The notes under the pieces: model-generated | Database searches by the model: none | What the model saw: only the letters and a program-made list of their open reading frames with translations | Told to the model about the DNA's origin: nothing | Made by a program: the position numbers and the translations under genes | NCBI GenBank assembly: GCA_040754295.1 | Contig: JBFMCQ010000013.1 | Span: 4,825-68,824 of the forward strand | Reading direction: 5' to 3' | Length of the DNA: 64,000 nucleotides | Origin: Solimonas sp040754295 | GTDB taxonomy: Bacteria; Pseudomonadota; Gammaproteobacteria; Nevskiales; Nevskiaceae | Part shown: piece by piece, positions 18,363-26,687 of the stretch | Numbering within the stretch: position 1 is the stretch's first letter | How the letters are laid out: the number at the start of each line of letters is the position of its first letter

Positions 18363-20072
18363 CTACGGCTGCGCAAGATGGACGACGCGCAGCTCGAACG
18401 ACTCGGTGCCCTGGTAACGGTTCACCGTCGGCGCGTAGACGAGCGCGACATGGCCCGACCGGCACAGGCGCGCGGCGCCGTTGAAGTCGATCGCGCCGAC
18501 CAGCACGCCGCTGGCATGCCGCAGCCGGTACCTGCCGTGCTCGCCGCCGGCGCCGATCGGTCTGGCTTCGACGACCTCGAACAGCCCCTCGAACAGCGGC
18601 TCGGCGAAGCCCTGACCCCAGGGGCCGGCGTGTTCGAGCGCACGCGCGGTATCCAGCTGCAGCTCCGCAGCCTCCAGGGGACCGTCGGTCTCGATGACCT
18701 GCTGCAGCGCGGTTTCGTCGAGCTGCGCCGCGCACTGCGCGTCGAAGGCGGCGCCGAACTCGGTCAGCCGCGCCTCGTCGAGGCTCAGGCCGGCCGCCAT
18801 CGCGTGTCCGCCGAAACGTTTGATCAGGCCGGGATGGCGCGCGTCGATCGCCGCGAGCACGTCACGCAGATGCAGGCCCGGAATCGAGCGCCCAGAGCCC
18901 TTGAGCTCGCCGGCCTGCTGCGCGCGCGCGAACGCGATCACCGGCCGGTGGCGCAGCTCCTTGAGTTTCGACGCGACGAGGCCGACGACGCCTTCGTGCC
19001 AGCCGGGATCGAACAGGCTCAGACCGACCGCGCCGGCCTGGTCGGCGCGATCGAGCGCGTCGAGCTGCATCTGCGCCTGGATCTCGCGGCGCTCGCGATT
19101 GAAGCGATCCAGCGCGGCGGCGAGCTGCGCCGCCTGCTCCGCGTCGGCCGCCAGCAGACAGTCGATGCCGGCGCGCATGTCGTCGAGGCGGCCCGCGGCG
19201 TTGATCCTCGGCGCCAGCGCAAAGCCCAGATCGAGCGAGCCGAGGCGCTGCGCATCGCGCCCGGCGCAGCGCAGCAGCGCGGCGACGCCGGGGCGTGTGC
19301 GCCCGGCGCGGATGCGGCGCAGGCCTTGCTCGACGAGGATGCGGTTGTTGTGGTCGAGGCGCACGACGTCGGCGACCGTGCCGATCGCCACGAGGTCGAG
19401 CAGCTCGGCGAGATTCGGCTCCGCGCGCTGCGCGAACGCGCCGCGCCGCCGCAGCTCGGCGCGCAGCGCCAGCAGCAGATAGAACACCGCACCGACGCCG
19501 GCGAGCGCCTTCGACGCGAAGCGGCAGCCGGGCCGATTGGGATTCACGATCGCGTCGGCGTTTGGCAGCTCCGCGCCCGGCAGATGATGGTCGGTGACGA
19601 CGACGCTCACGCCGAGCTGCCGCGCGCGCGCCACGCCGGCGAGGCTGGCGATGCCGTTGTCGACGGTCACGAGCAGCGTCGCGCCGGTCGCCGCCGCGGC
19701 TTCGGCCAGCGCCGGCGACAGGCCGTAGCCCATGCGGAAGCGGTCGGGAACGACGTAGTGCAGCTCTGCGGCACCCAGCGCACGCAGGCCGAGCACGGCG
19801 ACTGCGGTACCGGTCGCCCCATCGGCGTCGTAGTCGCCGGCGATGACGATGGTCTCGCGCCGGCCGATCGCATCGGCCACGCGCGCCGCGGCCGCGTCGA
19901 TGCCGAGCAGATCGGACGGCGGCAGCAGCGCGCTCAGCTCGAGCGAAAGCTCCGCCTCATCGACACCGCGCGCCGCATAAACCCGGCGCAGCACCGGATG
20001 CAGCGAGGCCGGCAGGCGCTCGGCCTGACCCGGCGCACGACGACGAACCAGCGGCTTCGCGTCGGCGGCCAC
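18363..20072 (-). CDS. recJ: Single-stranded-DNA-specific exonuclease RecJ
   Basis: A 569-residue DHH-superfamily nuclease of normal RecJ length. The metal-binding motifs are visible as GDYDADGATGTAV, VTVDNGIASL and VVTDHHLPG. The C-terminal DHHA1 region shows GFGGHAMAAGLSL-like residues (RFGGHAMAAGLSLDEA). RecJ degrades 5'-ended single strands in RecF-pathway recombination and in mismatch and base-excision repair. It starts 12 bases after thrC, in the conserved order hom-thrC-recJ. The prfB/lysS genes that often follow are not here. Confidence 0.95.
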   Translation of the reverse strand: MAADAKPLVRRRAPGQAERLPASLHPVLRRVYAARGVDEAELSLELSALLPPSDLLGIDAAAARVADAIGRRETIVIAGDYDADGATGTAVAVLGLRALGAAELHYVVPDRFRMGYGLSPALAEAAAATGATLLVTVDNGIASLAGVARARQLGVSVVVTDHHLPGAELPNADAIVNPNRPGCRFASKALAGVGAVFYLLLALRAELRRRGAFAQRAEPNLAELLDLVAIGTVADVVRLDHNNRILVEQGLRRIRAGRTRPGVAALLRCAGRDAQRLGSLDLGFALAPRINAAGRLDDMRAGIDCLLAADAEQAAQLAAALDRFNRERREIQAQMQLDALDRADQAGAVGLSLFDPGWHEGVVGLVASKLKELRHRPVIAFARAQQAGELKGSGRSIPGLHLRDVLAAIDARHPGLIKRFGGHAMAAGLSLDEARLTEFGAAFDAQCAAQLDETALQQVIETDGPLEAAELQLDTARALEHAGPWGQGFAEPLFEGLFEVVEARPIGAGGEHGRYRLRHASGVLVGAIDFNGAARLCRSGHVALVYAPTVNRYQGTESFELRVVHLAQP

Positions 20073-20084
20073 GAGCCGCCCTGG

Positions 20085-21203
20085 CTAGGACAGGCGGTCG
20101 AGCAAGGCGCGCTCGACCGCGGCGCGCGTGGCGTCGACCTGGATCAGATCCTTGAGGCCGTCGCGGGTGATGATGTCCGGATCCTTGAGACCGTTGCCGG
20201 TCAGCGTGCAGACGACCGTCGAGCCGGCGGCGATCCTGCCGGACTCGATGTCGCGCAGTGCACCGCACAGCGAGGCCGCCGACGCCGGCTCGCAGAACAC
20301 GCCTTCGCGCTGTGCGAGCAGCCGCTGCGTCGCCAGGATCTCGGCGTCGCTGCACGCGTCGAACCAGCCGCCGGACTCCTTCTGCGCGGCCCAGGCGAAA
20401 TCCCAGGACTGCGGATGGCCGATGCGGATCGCGGTGGCGACCGTCTCCGGCTGCTCGACCGGGCCGCCGCGCAGGAACGGCGCGGCGCCGGCGGCCTGGT
20501 AGCCGACCATGACCGGGCGGCGCTGCGTCAGCGCGCTGCGGTCATACGCCGGACCGCCGTCGAAGGCCTTCGACGCCGCGGTGCGCGCGCCGGTCATTTC
20601 CGAATACCCCATCCAGTACGCCGAGATGTTGCCGGCATTGCCGACCGGCAGGCAGTGGTAGTCCGGCGCGCGGCCGAGCGCCTCGACGATCTCGAAGGCC
20701 GCGGTCTTCTGCCCCTGCAGCCGGTACGGATTGATCGAGTTGACGATCGCCACCGGCGCGGTCTCGGCGACTTCCTTGACCAGCCGCATGCCGTCGTCGA
20801 AATTGCCGCGGATTTGCACGACCACCGCGCCGTGCACGAGCGCCTGCGCCAGCTTGCCGAGCGCGATCTTGCCCTCCGGGATCAACACGAACGCGGTGAT
20901 GCCGGCGCGCGCCGCGTAGGCGGCGGCCGCCGCCGAGGTGTTGCCGGTCGAGGCGCAGATGATCGCGCGCGCACCCTCGTGCACCGCCTGTGTCACCGCC
21001 ACGGTCATGCCGCGATCCTTGAACGAGCCGGTCGGGTTGAGGCCCTCGAACTTGACGTAGAGCTCACCCTCGAAGCCGATCCGCTTCGGCAGATTGACGA
21101 GCCGGATCAGCGGCGTGCGGCCCTCGCTAAGCGCGATCGGCCGGACCTCGGCTGCGAACGGCAGACGGCTGCGGTAATGCTCGATGATGCCGGTGTAGTG
21201 CAT
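20085..21203 (-). CDS. thrC: Threonine synthase
   Basis: A 372-residue PLP enzyme that converts O-phosphohomoserine to threonine. The PLP lysine is in LNPTGSFKDRGMTVAV, the phosphate-binding loop is PVGNAGNISAYWMGYSEM, and a late TGNGLKDPDI motif is present. Length and motifs fit the short class of threonine synthase. I start at ATG 21203 (MHYTGIIEHYRSRLPF). The open frame further upstream only translates the GGGAATC repeat array. hom lies upstream and recJ downstream on the same strand. Confidence 0.94.
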   Translation of the reverse strand: MHYTGIIEHYRSRLPFAAEVRPIALSEGRTPLIRLVNLPKRIGFEGELYVKFEGLNPTGSFKDRGMTVAVTQAVHEGARAIICASTGNTSAAAAAYAARAGITAFVLIPEGKIALGKLAQALVHGAVVVQIRGNFDDGMRLVKEVAETAPVAIVNSINPYRLQGQKTAAFEIVEALGRAPDYHCLPVGNAGNISAYWMGYSEMTGARTAASKAFDGGPAYDRSALTQRRPVMVGYQAAGAAPFLRGGPVEQPETVATAIRIGHPQSWDFAWAAQKESGGWFDACSDAEILATQRLLAQREGVFCEPASAASLCGALRDIESGRIAAGSTVVCTLTGNGLKDPDIITRDGLKDLIQVDATRAAVERALLDRLS

Positions 21204-21221
21204 GGTCGTGCGGGAAATGAC

Positions 21222-21306
21222 GGGAATCGGGAATCGGGGACCGGGGGATCGGGAATCGGGAATCGGGAATCGGGAATCGGGAATCGGGAATCGGGAATCG
21301 GGAATC
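21222..21306. repeat. GGGAATC heptad array between hom and thrC
   Basis: Eight uninterrupted GGGAATC units run from 21251 to 21306. Two more lie at 21222-21235, with a degenerate linker between. The array lies just upstream of thrC. A transcript would carry a GATTCCC repeat in the thrC leader. Confidence 0.95.
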
Positions 21307-21375
21307 GTAAAAGCGACCGCATCGCCAGTCCTGGCCTCTGCGCTTGCGGATTCCCGTCGAAACAATTCCCGGCCG

Positions 21376-22689
21376 TCAAGCGTCCAGCTTCTCGACGCGC
21401 AGGCGCATCGCGCCCGGGCGCACGAACGGCAGTTTCTGCATTTCGGCCAGCGCATCGTCGGAGCGATGTTGCGCGATCACCGAGGTGATCAGCGCGATCG
21501 TCGCATCCTCGCCGCCGCGCGGCTCGCGCTGCAGGATGGCCTCGACGCTGATCTCGTGCGCGGCGAGGATGGCGGTGATCTGCGACAGCACGCCGGGCTC
21601 GTCGGCCACGCGCAGGCGCAGGTAGAACGCGCTCTGCGCATCGCGGATCGGCACGATCGGCAACGGTCGCAGGGCCTCCGGCTGGAAGGCCAGCGCCGGC
21701 ACGGCATGGCGCGCGTCTGCGGACAGCGCGCGGGCGATGTCGAGCACATCGGCGACCACGGCCGACGCCGTGGCGTCGCCGCCGGCACCGCGGCCGTAGA
21801 AGCCGACCTCGCCGACGGCATTGCCGTGCACGACCACCGCGTTGAGCACGCCGTCGACCTTGGCCAGCAGGGTGTCGTCCGGAATCAGCGTCGGATGCAC
21901 GCGCAGCTCGACGCCTGCGCGGCTGCGCTTGGCGATGCCGAGCAGCTTGATGCGGTAGCCGAAGACCTGTGCGATCTCGATGTCCTGCGGCGTCACCGCG
22001 GTGATGCCCTCGACGGCGATCGCCTCGAAGGCCAGCGGCATCCCGAAGGCCAACGCAGCGAGAATCGCAAGCTTGTGCGCGGCGTCGACACCCTGCACGT
22101 CGAAGCTCGGATCGGCTTCGGCGTAGCCGAGGCGCTGCGCGTCAGCGAGCGCGTCGGCGAAGGACTGGCCGCGCAAGGCCATCTGCGTGAGGATGTAGTT
22201 GCAGGTGCCGTTGATGATGCCGGCGACACTGTCGATGACGTTGCCGGCCAGGCCCTCGCGGATCGCCTTGATGATCGGAATGCCGCCGGCGACCGCGGCC
22301 TCGAAGCCGATCACGCCACCGGCGCGCGCCGCCGCGGAGAAGATCTCGTTGCCGGCTTCGGCGAGCAGGGCCTTGTTGGCCGTCACCAGCGGCTTGCCGC
22401 GCGCGATCGCGGCCAGCGTCAGCTCGCGGGCGATGCCGGTGCCGCCGATCAGCTCGACGATGATGTCGACCTCGGCCTCGCGCACCAGCGTCGGGGCGTC
22501 GTCCCACAGGCGCACGCCGGCAAGATCGCAGTCGCGCACGCGCGATGGCGTGCGCGTCGCGGCATCGGTCACGCTGACCGGCCGGCCGACGCGGCGGGTG
22601 ATCTCGGCGGCATTGTTCTTCAGCAGGCGCAGCACGCCCTGCCCGACCGTGCCCAGGCCGACGACGCCGATGCGTATCGGTGCACTCAT
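21376..22689 (-). CDS. hom: Homoserine dehydrogenase
   Basis: A 437-residue monofunctional homoserine dehydrogenase that reduces aspartate semialdehyde to homoserine. The N-terminal Rossmann motif is VVGLGTVGQGVLRLL. The catalytic core includes NGTCNYILTQM and YAEADPSFDVQGVDAAHKLA. The C-terminus (residues ~350-430, VADEPGVLSQITAILAAHEI) is an ACT domain for threonine feedback. It lies between alaC and thrC on the minus strand, so the two enzymes of the threonine branch are adjacent. Confidence 0.95.
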   Translation of the reverse strand: MSAPIRIGVVGLGTVGQGVLRLLKNNAAEITRRVGRPVSVTDAATRTPSRVRDCDLAGVRLWDDAPTLVREAEVDIIVELIGGTGIARELTLAAIARGKPLVTANKALLAEAGNEIFSAAARAGGVIGFEAAVAGGIPIIKAIREGLAGNVIDSVAGIINGTCNYILTQMALRGQSFADALADAQRLGYAEADPSFDVQGVDAAHKLAILAALAFGMPLAFEAIAVEGITAVTPQDIEIAQVFGYRIKLLGIAKRSRAGVELRVHPTLIPDDTLLAKVDGVLNAVVVHGNAVGEVGFYGRGAGGDATASAVVADVLDIARALSADARHAVPALAFQPEALRPLPIVPIRDAQSAFYLRLRVADEPGVLSQITAILAAHEISVEAILQREPRGGEDATIALITSVIAQHRSDDALAEMQKLPFVRPGAMRLRVEKLDA

Positions 22690-22696
22690 TGCAGGA

Positions 22697-22775
22697 TCAG
22701 TTTCCGGTTTCCAGCTCCCAGATTGCGGGTTCCGGCTTCCTTGACTGGAAACTGGAAACTCACAACTGGAAACTT
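22697..22775. repeat. TTTCC-heptad inverted element between alaC and hom
   Basis: The left arm AGTTTCCGGTTTCCAG (about 22699-22714) and right-side ACTGGAAACTGGAAACT units (about 22743-22775) are inverted copies of a 7-base unit (AGTTTCC/GGAAACT). The element could fold into a hairpin. The same element type occurs at 33217-33336. Confidence 0.8.
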
Positions 22776-22779
22776 GCCG

Positions 22780-24030
22780 TCAGGCATTCTTGAGCATCCG
22801 CTTGATCCCGCGGATCGCCTGGCGCGTGCGATGCTCGTTCTCGATCAGCGCGAAGCGCACGTGGCTGTCGCCGTACTCGCCGAAGCCGATGCCCGGCGAG
22901 ACCGCGACCTTGGCTTCCTCGAGCAGGCGCTTGGAGAACTCGATGGAGCCGAGCGCGCGGTACGCCGGCGGGATCTCGGCCCAGACGAACATCGTCGCCT
23001 TCGGCCTCTCGACCGTCCATCCGGCCGCGTTGAGACCCTCGCAGAGCACGTCGCGGCGGCAGCGGTACATCTCGCGGATCTCGGCGACGCAGTCCTGCGG
23101 CCCCTCGAGCGCAGTGATCGCCGCGATCTGGATCGGCGTGAACATGCCGTAGTCCAGATACGACTTGATGCGCGCCAGCGCCGCGACCAGCGTCGGGTTG
23201 CCGCACATGAAGCCGACACGCCAGCCCGGCATGTTGTAGGACTTCGACAGCGTGAAGAACTCGACGGCGACGTCCTTCGCGCCCGGCACCTGCAGCACGC
23301 TCGGTGCGGTGTAGCCGTCGAAGACGATGTCGGCGTAGGCGATGTCGTGGATCAGCCAGATGCCGTGCTCGCGGCACAGCGCGACGGCCTTCTCGAAGAA
23401 CCCGAGGTCGACGCATTGCGTCGTCGGATTGCCCGGGAAGTTGAGGATCAGCATCTTCGGCGCCGGCCAGCTCTCCTTGATCGCGCGCTGCAGCTCCTCG
23501 AAGAAGTCGACCTCCGGCGTCAGGCGCACGTGGCGCACGTCGGCGCCGGCGAGCACCACGCCGTAGGGATGAATCGGATACGCGGGATTGGGCACAAGCA
23601 CGACATCGCCGGAGGCCAGCGTCGCGAAGGCCAGGTGCGCGAGGCCTTCCTTGGAGCCGATCGTCGCGATGACTTCGGACTCCGGGTCGAGCTCGACGTC
23701 GTAGCGCGCCTTGTACCAGCGGCTCATCGCGCGCCGCAGCCGCGGCACGCCCTTGGACACCGAGTAGCGGTGCGTATGCACGGCGTCTTCGTGATGATGC
23801 TCGGGCTTGACGTAGTCCGACTCGGTGCCGCGCACGGCGGCCTCGACGAGCTTGTCGACGATGTGGCGCGGCGTCGGCTGGTCCGGGTTGCCCATGCCGA
23901 AGTCGATGATGTCCTCGCCGCGGGCTCGGGCCGCCTTCTTCAGATCGCCGACGATATTGAAGACGTAGGGCGGCAGGCGCTGGATGCGCGGGAAGACGGT
24001 GTTCACGGGAAGGACCCGACGATGGGACAA
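22780..24030 (-). CDS. alaC: Alanine transaminase AlaC
   Basis: A 416-residue class I/II aminotransferase. It matches AlaC along its length: RLPPYVFNIVGDLKKAARAR, GEDIIDFGMGNPDQPTP, IGSKEGLAHLAFATL, NFPGNPTTQCVDLGFFEKAV, the PLP lysine in EFFTLSKSYNMPGWRVGFM, and VSPGIGFGEYGDSHVRFALI. It interconverts pyruvate/glutamate and alanine/2-oxoglutarate. The start at 24030 gives MSHRRVLPVNTVFPRIQ. The GTG at residue 9 is an alternative, since the promoter at 24044-24071 would leave only a very short leader. It is the first gene of the alaC-hom-thrC-recJ strand. Confidence 0.93.
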   Translation of the reverse strand: MSHRRVLPVNTVFPRIQRLPPYVFNIVGDLKKAARARGEDIIDFGMGNPDQPTPRHIVDKLVEAAVRGTESDYVKPEHHHEDAVHTHRYSVSKGVPRLRRAMSRWYKARYDVELDPESEVIATIGSKEGLAHLAFATLASGDVVLVPNPAYPIHPYGVVLAGADVRHVRLTPEVDFFEELQRAIKESWPAPKMLILNFPGNPTTQCVDLGFFEKAVALCREHGIWLIHDIAYADIVFDGYTAPSVLQVPGAKDVAVEFFTLSKSYNMPGWRVGFMCGNPTLVAALARIKSYLDYGMFTPIQIAAITALEGPQDCVAEIREMYRCRRDVLCEGLNAAGWTVERPKATMFVWAEIPPAYRALGSIEFSKRLLEEAKVAVSPGIGFGEYGDSHVRFALIENEHRTRQAIRGIKRMLKNA

Positions 24031-24043
24031 AAAGAGGGCCGGT

Positions 24044-24071
24044 ATTATCGTTCGGACGGCGCGACTTGCAA
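24044..24071 (-). promoter_or_regulatory. Probable promoter of alaC
   Basis: On the minus strand TTGCAA (24071-24066) and GATAAT (24049-24044) are separated by 16 bases. The predicted start site near 24037 leaves about 7 bases before the annotated ATG at 24030, which suggests either a near-leaderless message or use of a slightly later start codon. Confidence 0.5.
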
Positions 24072-24255
24072 AGGAAAACCGCGCTGCGATGCCGCGCCGG
24101 CTGGCCCGGTTTTCGCCGTACTGCCGTCACGGCGGGCGAAACCCGTCGCACTGTAGGTCAAAGCTGACAGCCCTTCGGGGCCGCTCCGATCGCCCGCGCC
24201 GCTCGTCGAACGCCGACGACCCCGGATCACGTGCGGCTTTATGCGACCATGCATT

Positions 24256-24264
24256 TGCTACACT
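24256..24264 (+). promoter_or_regulatory. Possible extended -10 for the TPR/ExbBD operon
   Basis: TGCTACACT fits an extended -10 (TGnTAnnnT) about 31 bases before the ATG at 24295. No convincing -35 is present. The 264-base space between divergent alaC and this operon holds no other recognisable feature. Confidence 0.35.
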
Positions 24265-24294
24265 CGCCGCTCGTCACAGATCACAACCAAACGC

Positions 24295-24867
24295 ATGCGT
24301 GCAATCCGTGGCCGCAGGGCTGCGTTCTTGCTGTTCGCCGCACTGTTCCCGCTGCCGGTCGCCGTTGCCGCCTCGGCGCAGGACATCGCCGAGCGCGCCA
24401 TCCGCCTCGACCAGACGATCCAGGCGCTCAAGGACGAGGTGATCGAGCTCAGCCGTGAAGCGCAGGCGATCGAGAACGCGGCGATCATTCCCGAGCACCG
24501 GCGGCTGTCGGTCTATCTCAAGGTGGCCGTCCGCGGGCTGCTGCTCGAGGAAGTCGGCGTCGCCGTCGATGACCAGCCGGCCGAGGTGTATCACTACGAA
24601 GAGTCCGACGCACGCGCCCTGCTCGGTGAGCACGCACTGCAGCGCGTGCTGCGCACCAGCGTGGAACCGGGCCCGCACCGGATCCGTATGAGCGCCAAGG
24701 GCCAGTATGCAGACGCCAGGCCCGACGATCCGCCGGTCACCCTCAGCTACGAGGCGATCTTCGACAAGAGCCAGCGCGAGGCCGAGCTGGAGTTCGCCGT
24801 CACGCGCGCCAGCCGCTTCGGCGACGAGCTGCGCCTGAGCATGAAGGAATGGCGGAAGCGCCAATGA
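24295..24867 (+). CDS. Exported protein of unknown function, first gene of the TPR/ExbBD operon
   Basis: A 190-residue protein with a signal peptide (AAFLLFAALFPLPVAVAASA followed by QD). The mature part starts with a predicted coiled region (AERAIRLDQTIQALKDEVIE) and continues with beta-strand-rich sequence (LSVYLKVAVRGLLLEEVGVA). No catalytic motif is seen. The ATG at 24295 is chosen because it opens the signal sequence directly. Its stop overlaps the next start (ATGA). It is probably a periplasmic partner of the TPR proteins encoded downstream. Confidence 0.75.
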   Translation: MRAIRGRRAAFLLFAALFPLPVAVAASAQDIAERAIRLDQTIQALKDEVIELSREAQAIENAAIIPEHRRLSVYLKVAVRGLLLEEVGVAVDDQPAEVYHYEESDARALLGEHALQRVLRTSVEPGPHRIRMSAKGQYADARPDDPPVTLSYEAIFDKSQREAELEFAVTRASRFGDELRLSMKEWRKRQ

Positions 24868-26687
24868 GACGTCCTCTCGCCCTGCTCCTTGCGGCGGCGG
24901 CGTCCTGTGCGACGGCGGCCGAACTCTACGTGCCCGGCACGCTCGACGACCCGCGCGTGCGCATGGCCGATTACCTCGGCCTGCACAAGCGGCATTTCTC
25001 CGCAGTGGTCGAGCTCGGGCTCGTCGAAGGCGCCGACGATCCACTGCGCATGCCGGCGGACTACCAGTGGCGGCTCGCCGACAATCTGCTCGCCTTCGGC
25101 ATGCGCGACCGCGCCGAGGCGCTGTACCGCCAACTGGCAGCGACGAGCACGGAAACCGAAGAGGACGTGGAGCGTATCGCCAAGGCCCAGCTGCGCATTG
25201 CCGAGTTCGAATACCAGCGCGGCTACTGGGCGGAAGCGCGCGCGACGCTGCAGCGGCTGCGCGGTTCGCTGCCGCAGTCGCTGCTCGCCGACTGGCAGGA
25301 CCTGCTGTCGCGCGTGCTGATGGCCGAGGGCCGTTACGGTGAGGCCGCCGAAATTCTGGCGCTGCTCAACGAGTCCGACGCGGAGTCGCCGTACAGCCGA
25401 TACAACTTCGGCGTCGCGCTGATCAAGGACGGGCGCGCGCCGCAGGGCCAGACGGTCCTCGACCGCGTCGGTCGGCTCAACCCGACCGATCTCGAAGAGC
25501 TGGCACTGCGCGACCGCGCGAACCTCAGTCTCGGCTGGCACTTCCTGCAATCGCAGCAGGGCGGCACTGCCAAGCCGCTGTTCGCGCGCGTGCGCGTCGA
25601 AGGCCCGTTCTCGAACCGCGCGCTGCTCGGTCTGGGCTGGGCCGAACTCGCGCCGCAGGGCGAGCGCATCGCCAAGGTGACGGTCGGCGACGAGGAGGTG
25701 GACCCGTTCACGAGGTTCTCGACGCTGGGCGTGCTGATGCGCCCGGGCTTCGTCGAGGAAGACATCTTCAAGCGCGCCGGGCTGCGCGCGTTCCGGCTGA
25801 CCAAGGCGAGTAAGGAAGAGGAGGACGCGCTGCGCAAGGCGCTGGTGCCCTGGATCGAGCTGATCTCGCGCGACCCGATGGACCCGGCGGTGCAGGAAGC
25901 CTGGCTCGCGATCCCCTACACGCTCGACCGGCTCGGCGCACATACGCAGGCGCTGCAGTATTACGAGCGCGCGGTCGAGGTGCTGGAGAAGGCGCGCGCG
26001 CGCATGACTGCCGCGAGGATCTCGATCCGGCAGGGCCGCATGGTGGAGACGATCGTGCGCCGCGAGCTGGACTCCGAGGCGGGCTGGGAGTGGAAGATGC
26101 TCGATCTCCCGGACACTCCCGAAACCTATTTCCTGCAGACGCTGCTCGCCGAGCACCGCTTTCAGGAGGCGCTGAAGAACTACCGCGACCTGCGCCTGCT
26201 GGCGCGCACGCTCGACAGCTGGTCGCAGCGCATGGACAAGGTCGTAGCGACCTACGGGCGCGAGGATCGGCCGCCGGCGCAGCCGGACGAGCTGATCCGC
26301 CGCGCACGCGACGGCTGGTCGCCGCCGTGGCAGGGCCTGCAGATCGAGCTGCGCGCGGAGCGCGCGCTCGCGGTGCCGGGCGCCTACGCCGGTGCGGCGC
26401 GGCGGCCGCCCGCGCTGCGCCCGCAGCTGCGGCTCGCCGGCCCGCCGGCGCGCTTCAACGGGCCGCTGGAGCGCGCACGCACCGCACAGCAGCGCATCAC
26501 CGATCTGCGCGAGCCGCTCAAGGTCGCCGCCGCCGAGCAGGCCAAGCTGCTCGAAGACCTGGCGCTGACCGAGCTCGTCGGCCAGCAGGAGCAGATCGAG
26601 CGCTATCTCGTCGAAGCGCGCTTCGCGCTCGCACGACTCTACGACCGCCAGCGAATGGGCGAAAAGGGCGAGATGAATGACCAGTAA
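24864..26687 (+). CDS. Exported TPR-like protein
   Basis: A 607-residue protein. The signal peptide is PLALLLAAAASCATAAELY. The rest is helical with recurring TPR-like pairs, for example NLLAFGMRDRAEALYRQLAA, FEYQRGYWAEARATLQRLRG, MAEGRYGEAAEILALLNES and AHTQALQYYERAVEVLEKAR. The C-terminal ~70 residues look coiled-coil. The start overlaps the previous stop by four bases and the end overlaps the next gene by 11. It is likely periplasmic and a scaffold for the envelope complex encoded by this operon. I assign no enzymatic role. Confidence 0.8.
   Translation: MRRPLALLLAAAASCATAAELYVPGTLDDPRVRMADYLGLHKRHFSAVVELGLVEGADDPLRMPADYQWRLADNLLAFGMRDRAEALYRQLAATSTETEEDVERIAKAQLRIAEFEYQRGYWAEARATLQRLRGSLPQSLLADWQDLLSRVLMAEGRYGEAAEILALLNESDAESPYSRYNFGVALIKDGRAPQGQTVLDRVGRLNPTDLEELALRDRANLSLGWHFLQSQQGGTAKPLFARVRVEGPFSNRALLGLGWAELAPQGERIAKVTVGDEEVDPFTRFSTLGVLMRPGFVEEDIFKRAGLRAFRLTKASKEEEDALRKALVPWIELISRDPMDPAVQEAWLAIPYTLDRLGAHTQALQYYERAVEVLEKARARMTAARISIRQGRMVETIVRRELDSEAGWEWKMLDLPDTPETYFLQTLLAEHRFQEALKNYRDLRLLARTLDSWSQRMDKVVATYGREDRPPAQPDELIRRARDGWSPPWQGLQIELRAERALAVPGAYAGAARRPPALRPQLRLAGPPARFNGPLERARTAQQRITDLREPLKVAAAEQAKLLEDLALTELVGQQEQIERYLVEARFALARLYDRQRMGEKGEMNDQ

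Noticed and set aside
21222..21306. The GGGAATC array as a CRISPR
   Set aside because: The unit is 7 bases with no spacers and there are no cas genes nearby; it is a simple tandem repeat.
18378..24156. Very long plus-strand open frames (over 900 codons) opposite recJ, thrC, hom and alaC
   Set aside because: They are antisense shadows produced by the high GC content. Their products are His/Arg/Asp/Gln-rich without family features, while the minus-strand frames match well-known enzymes end to end.
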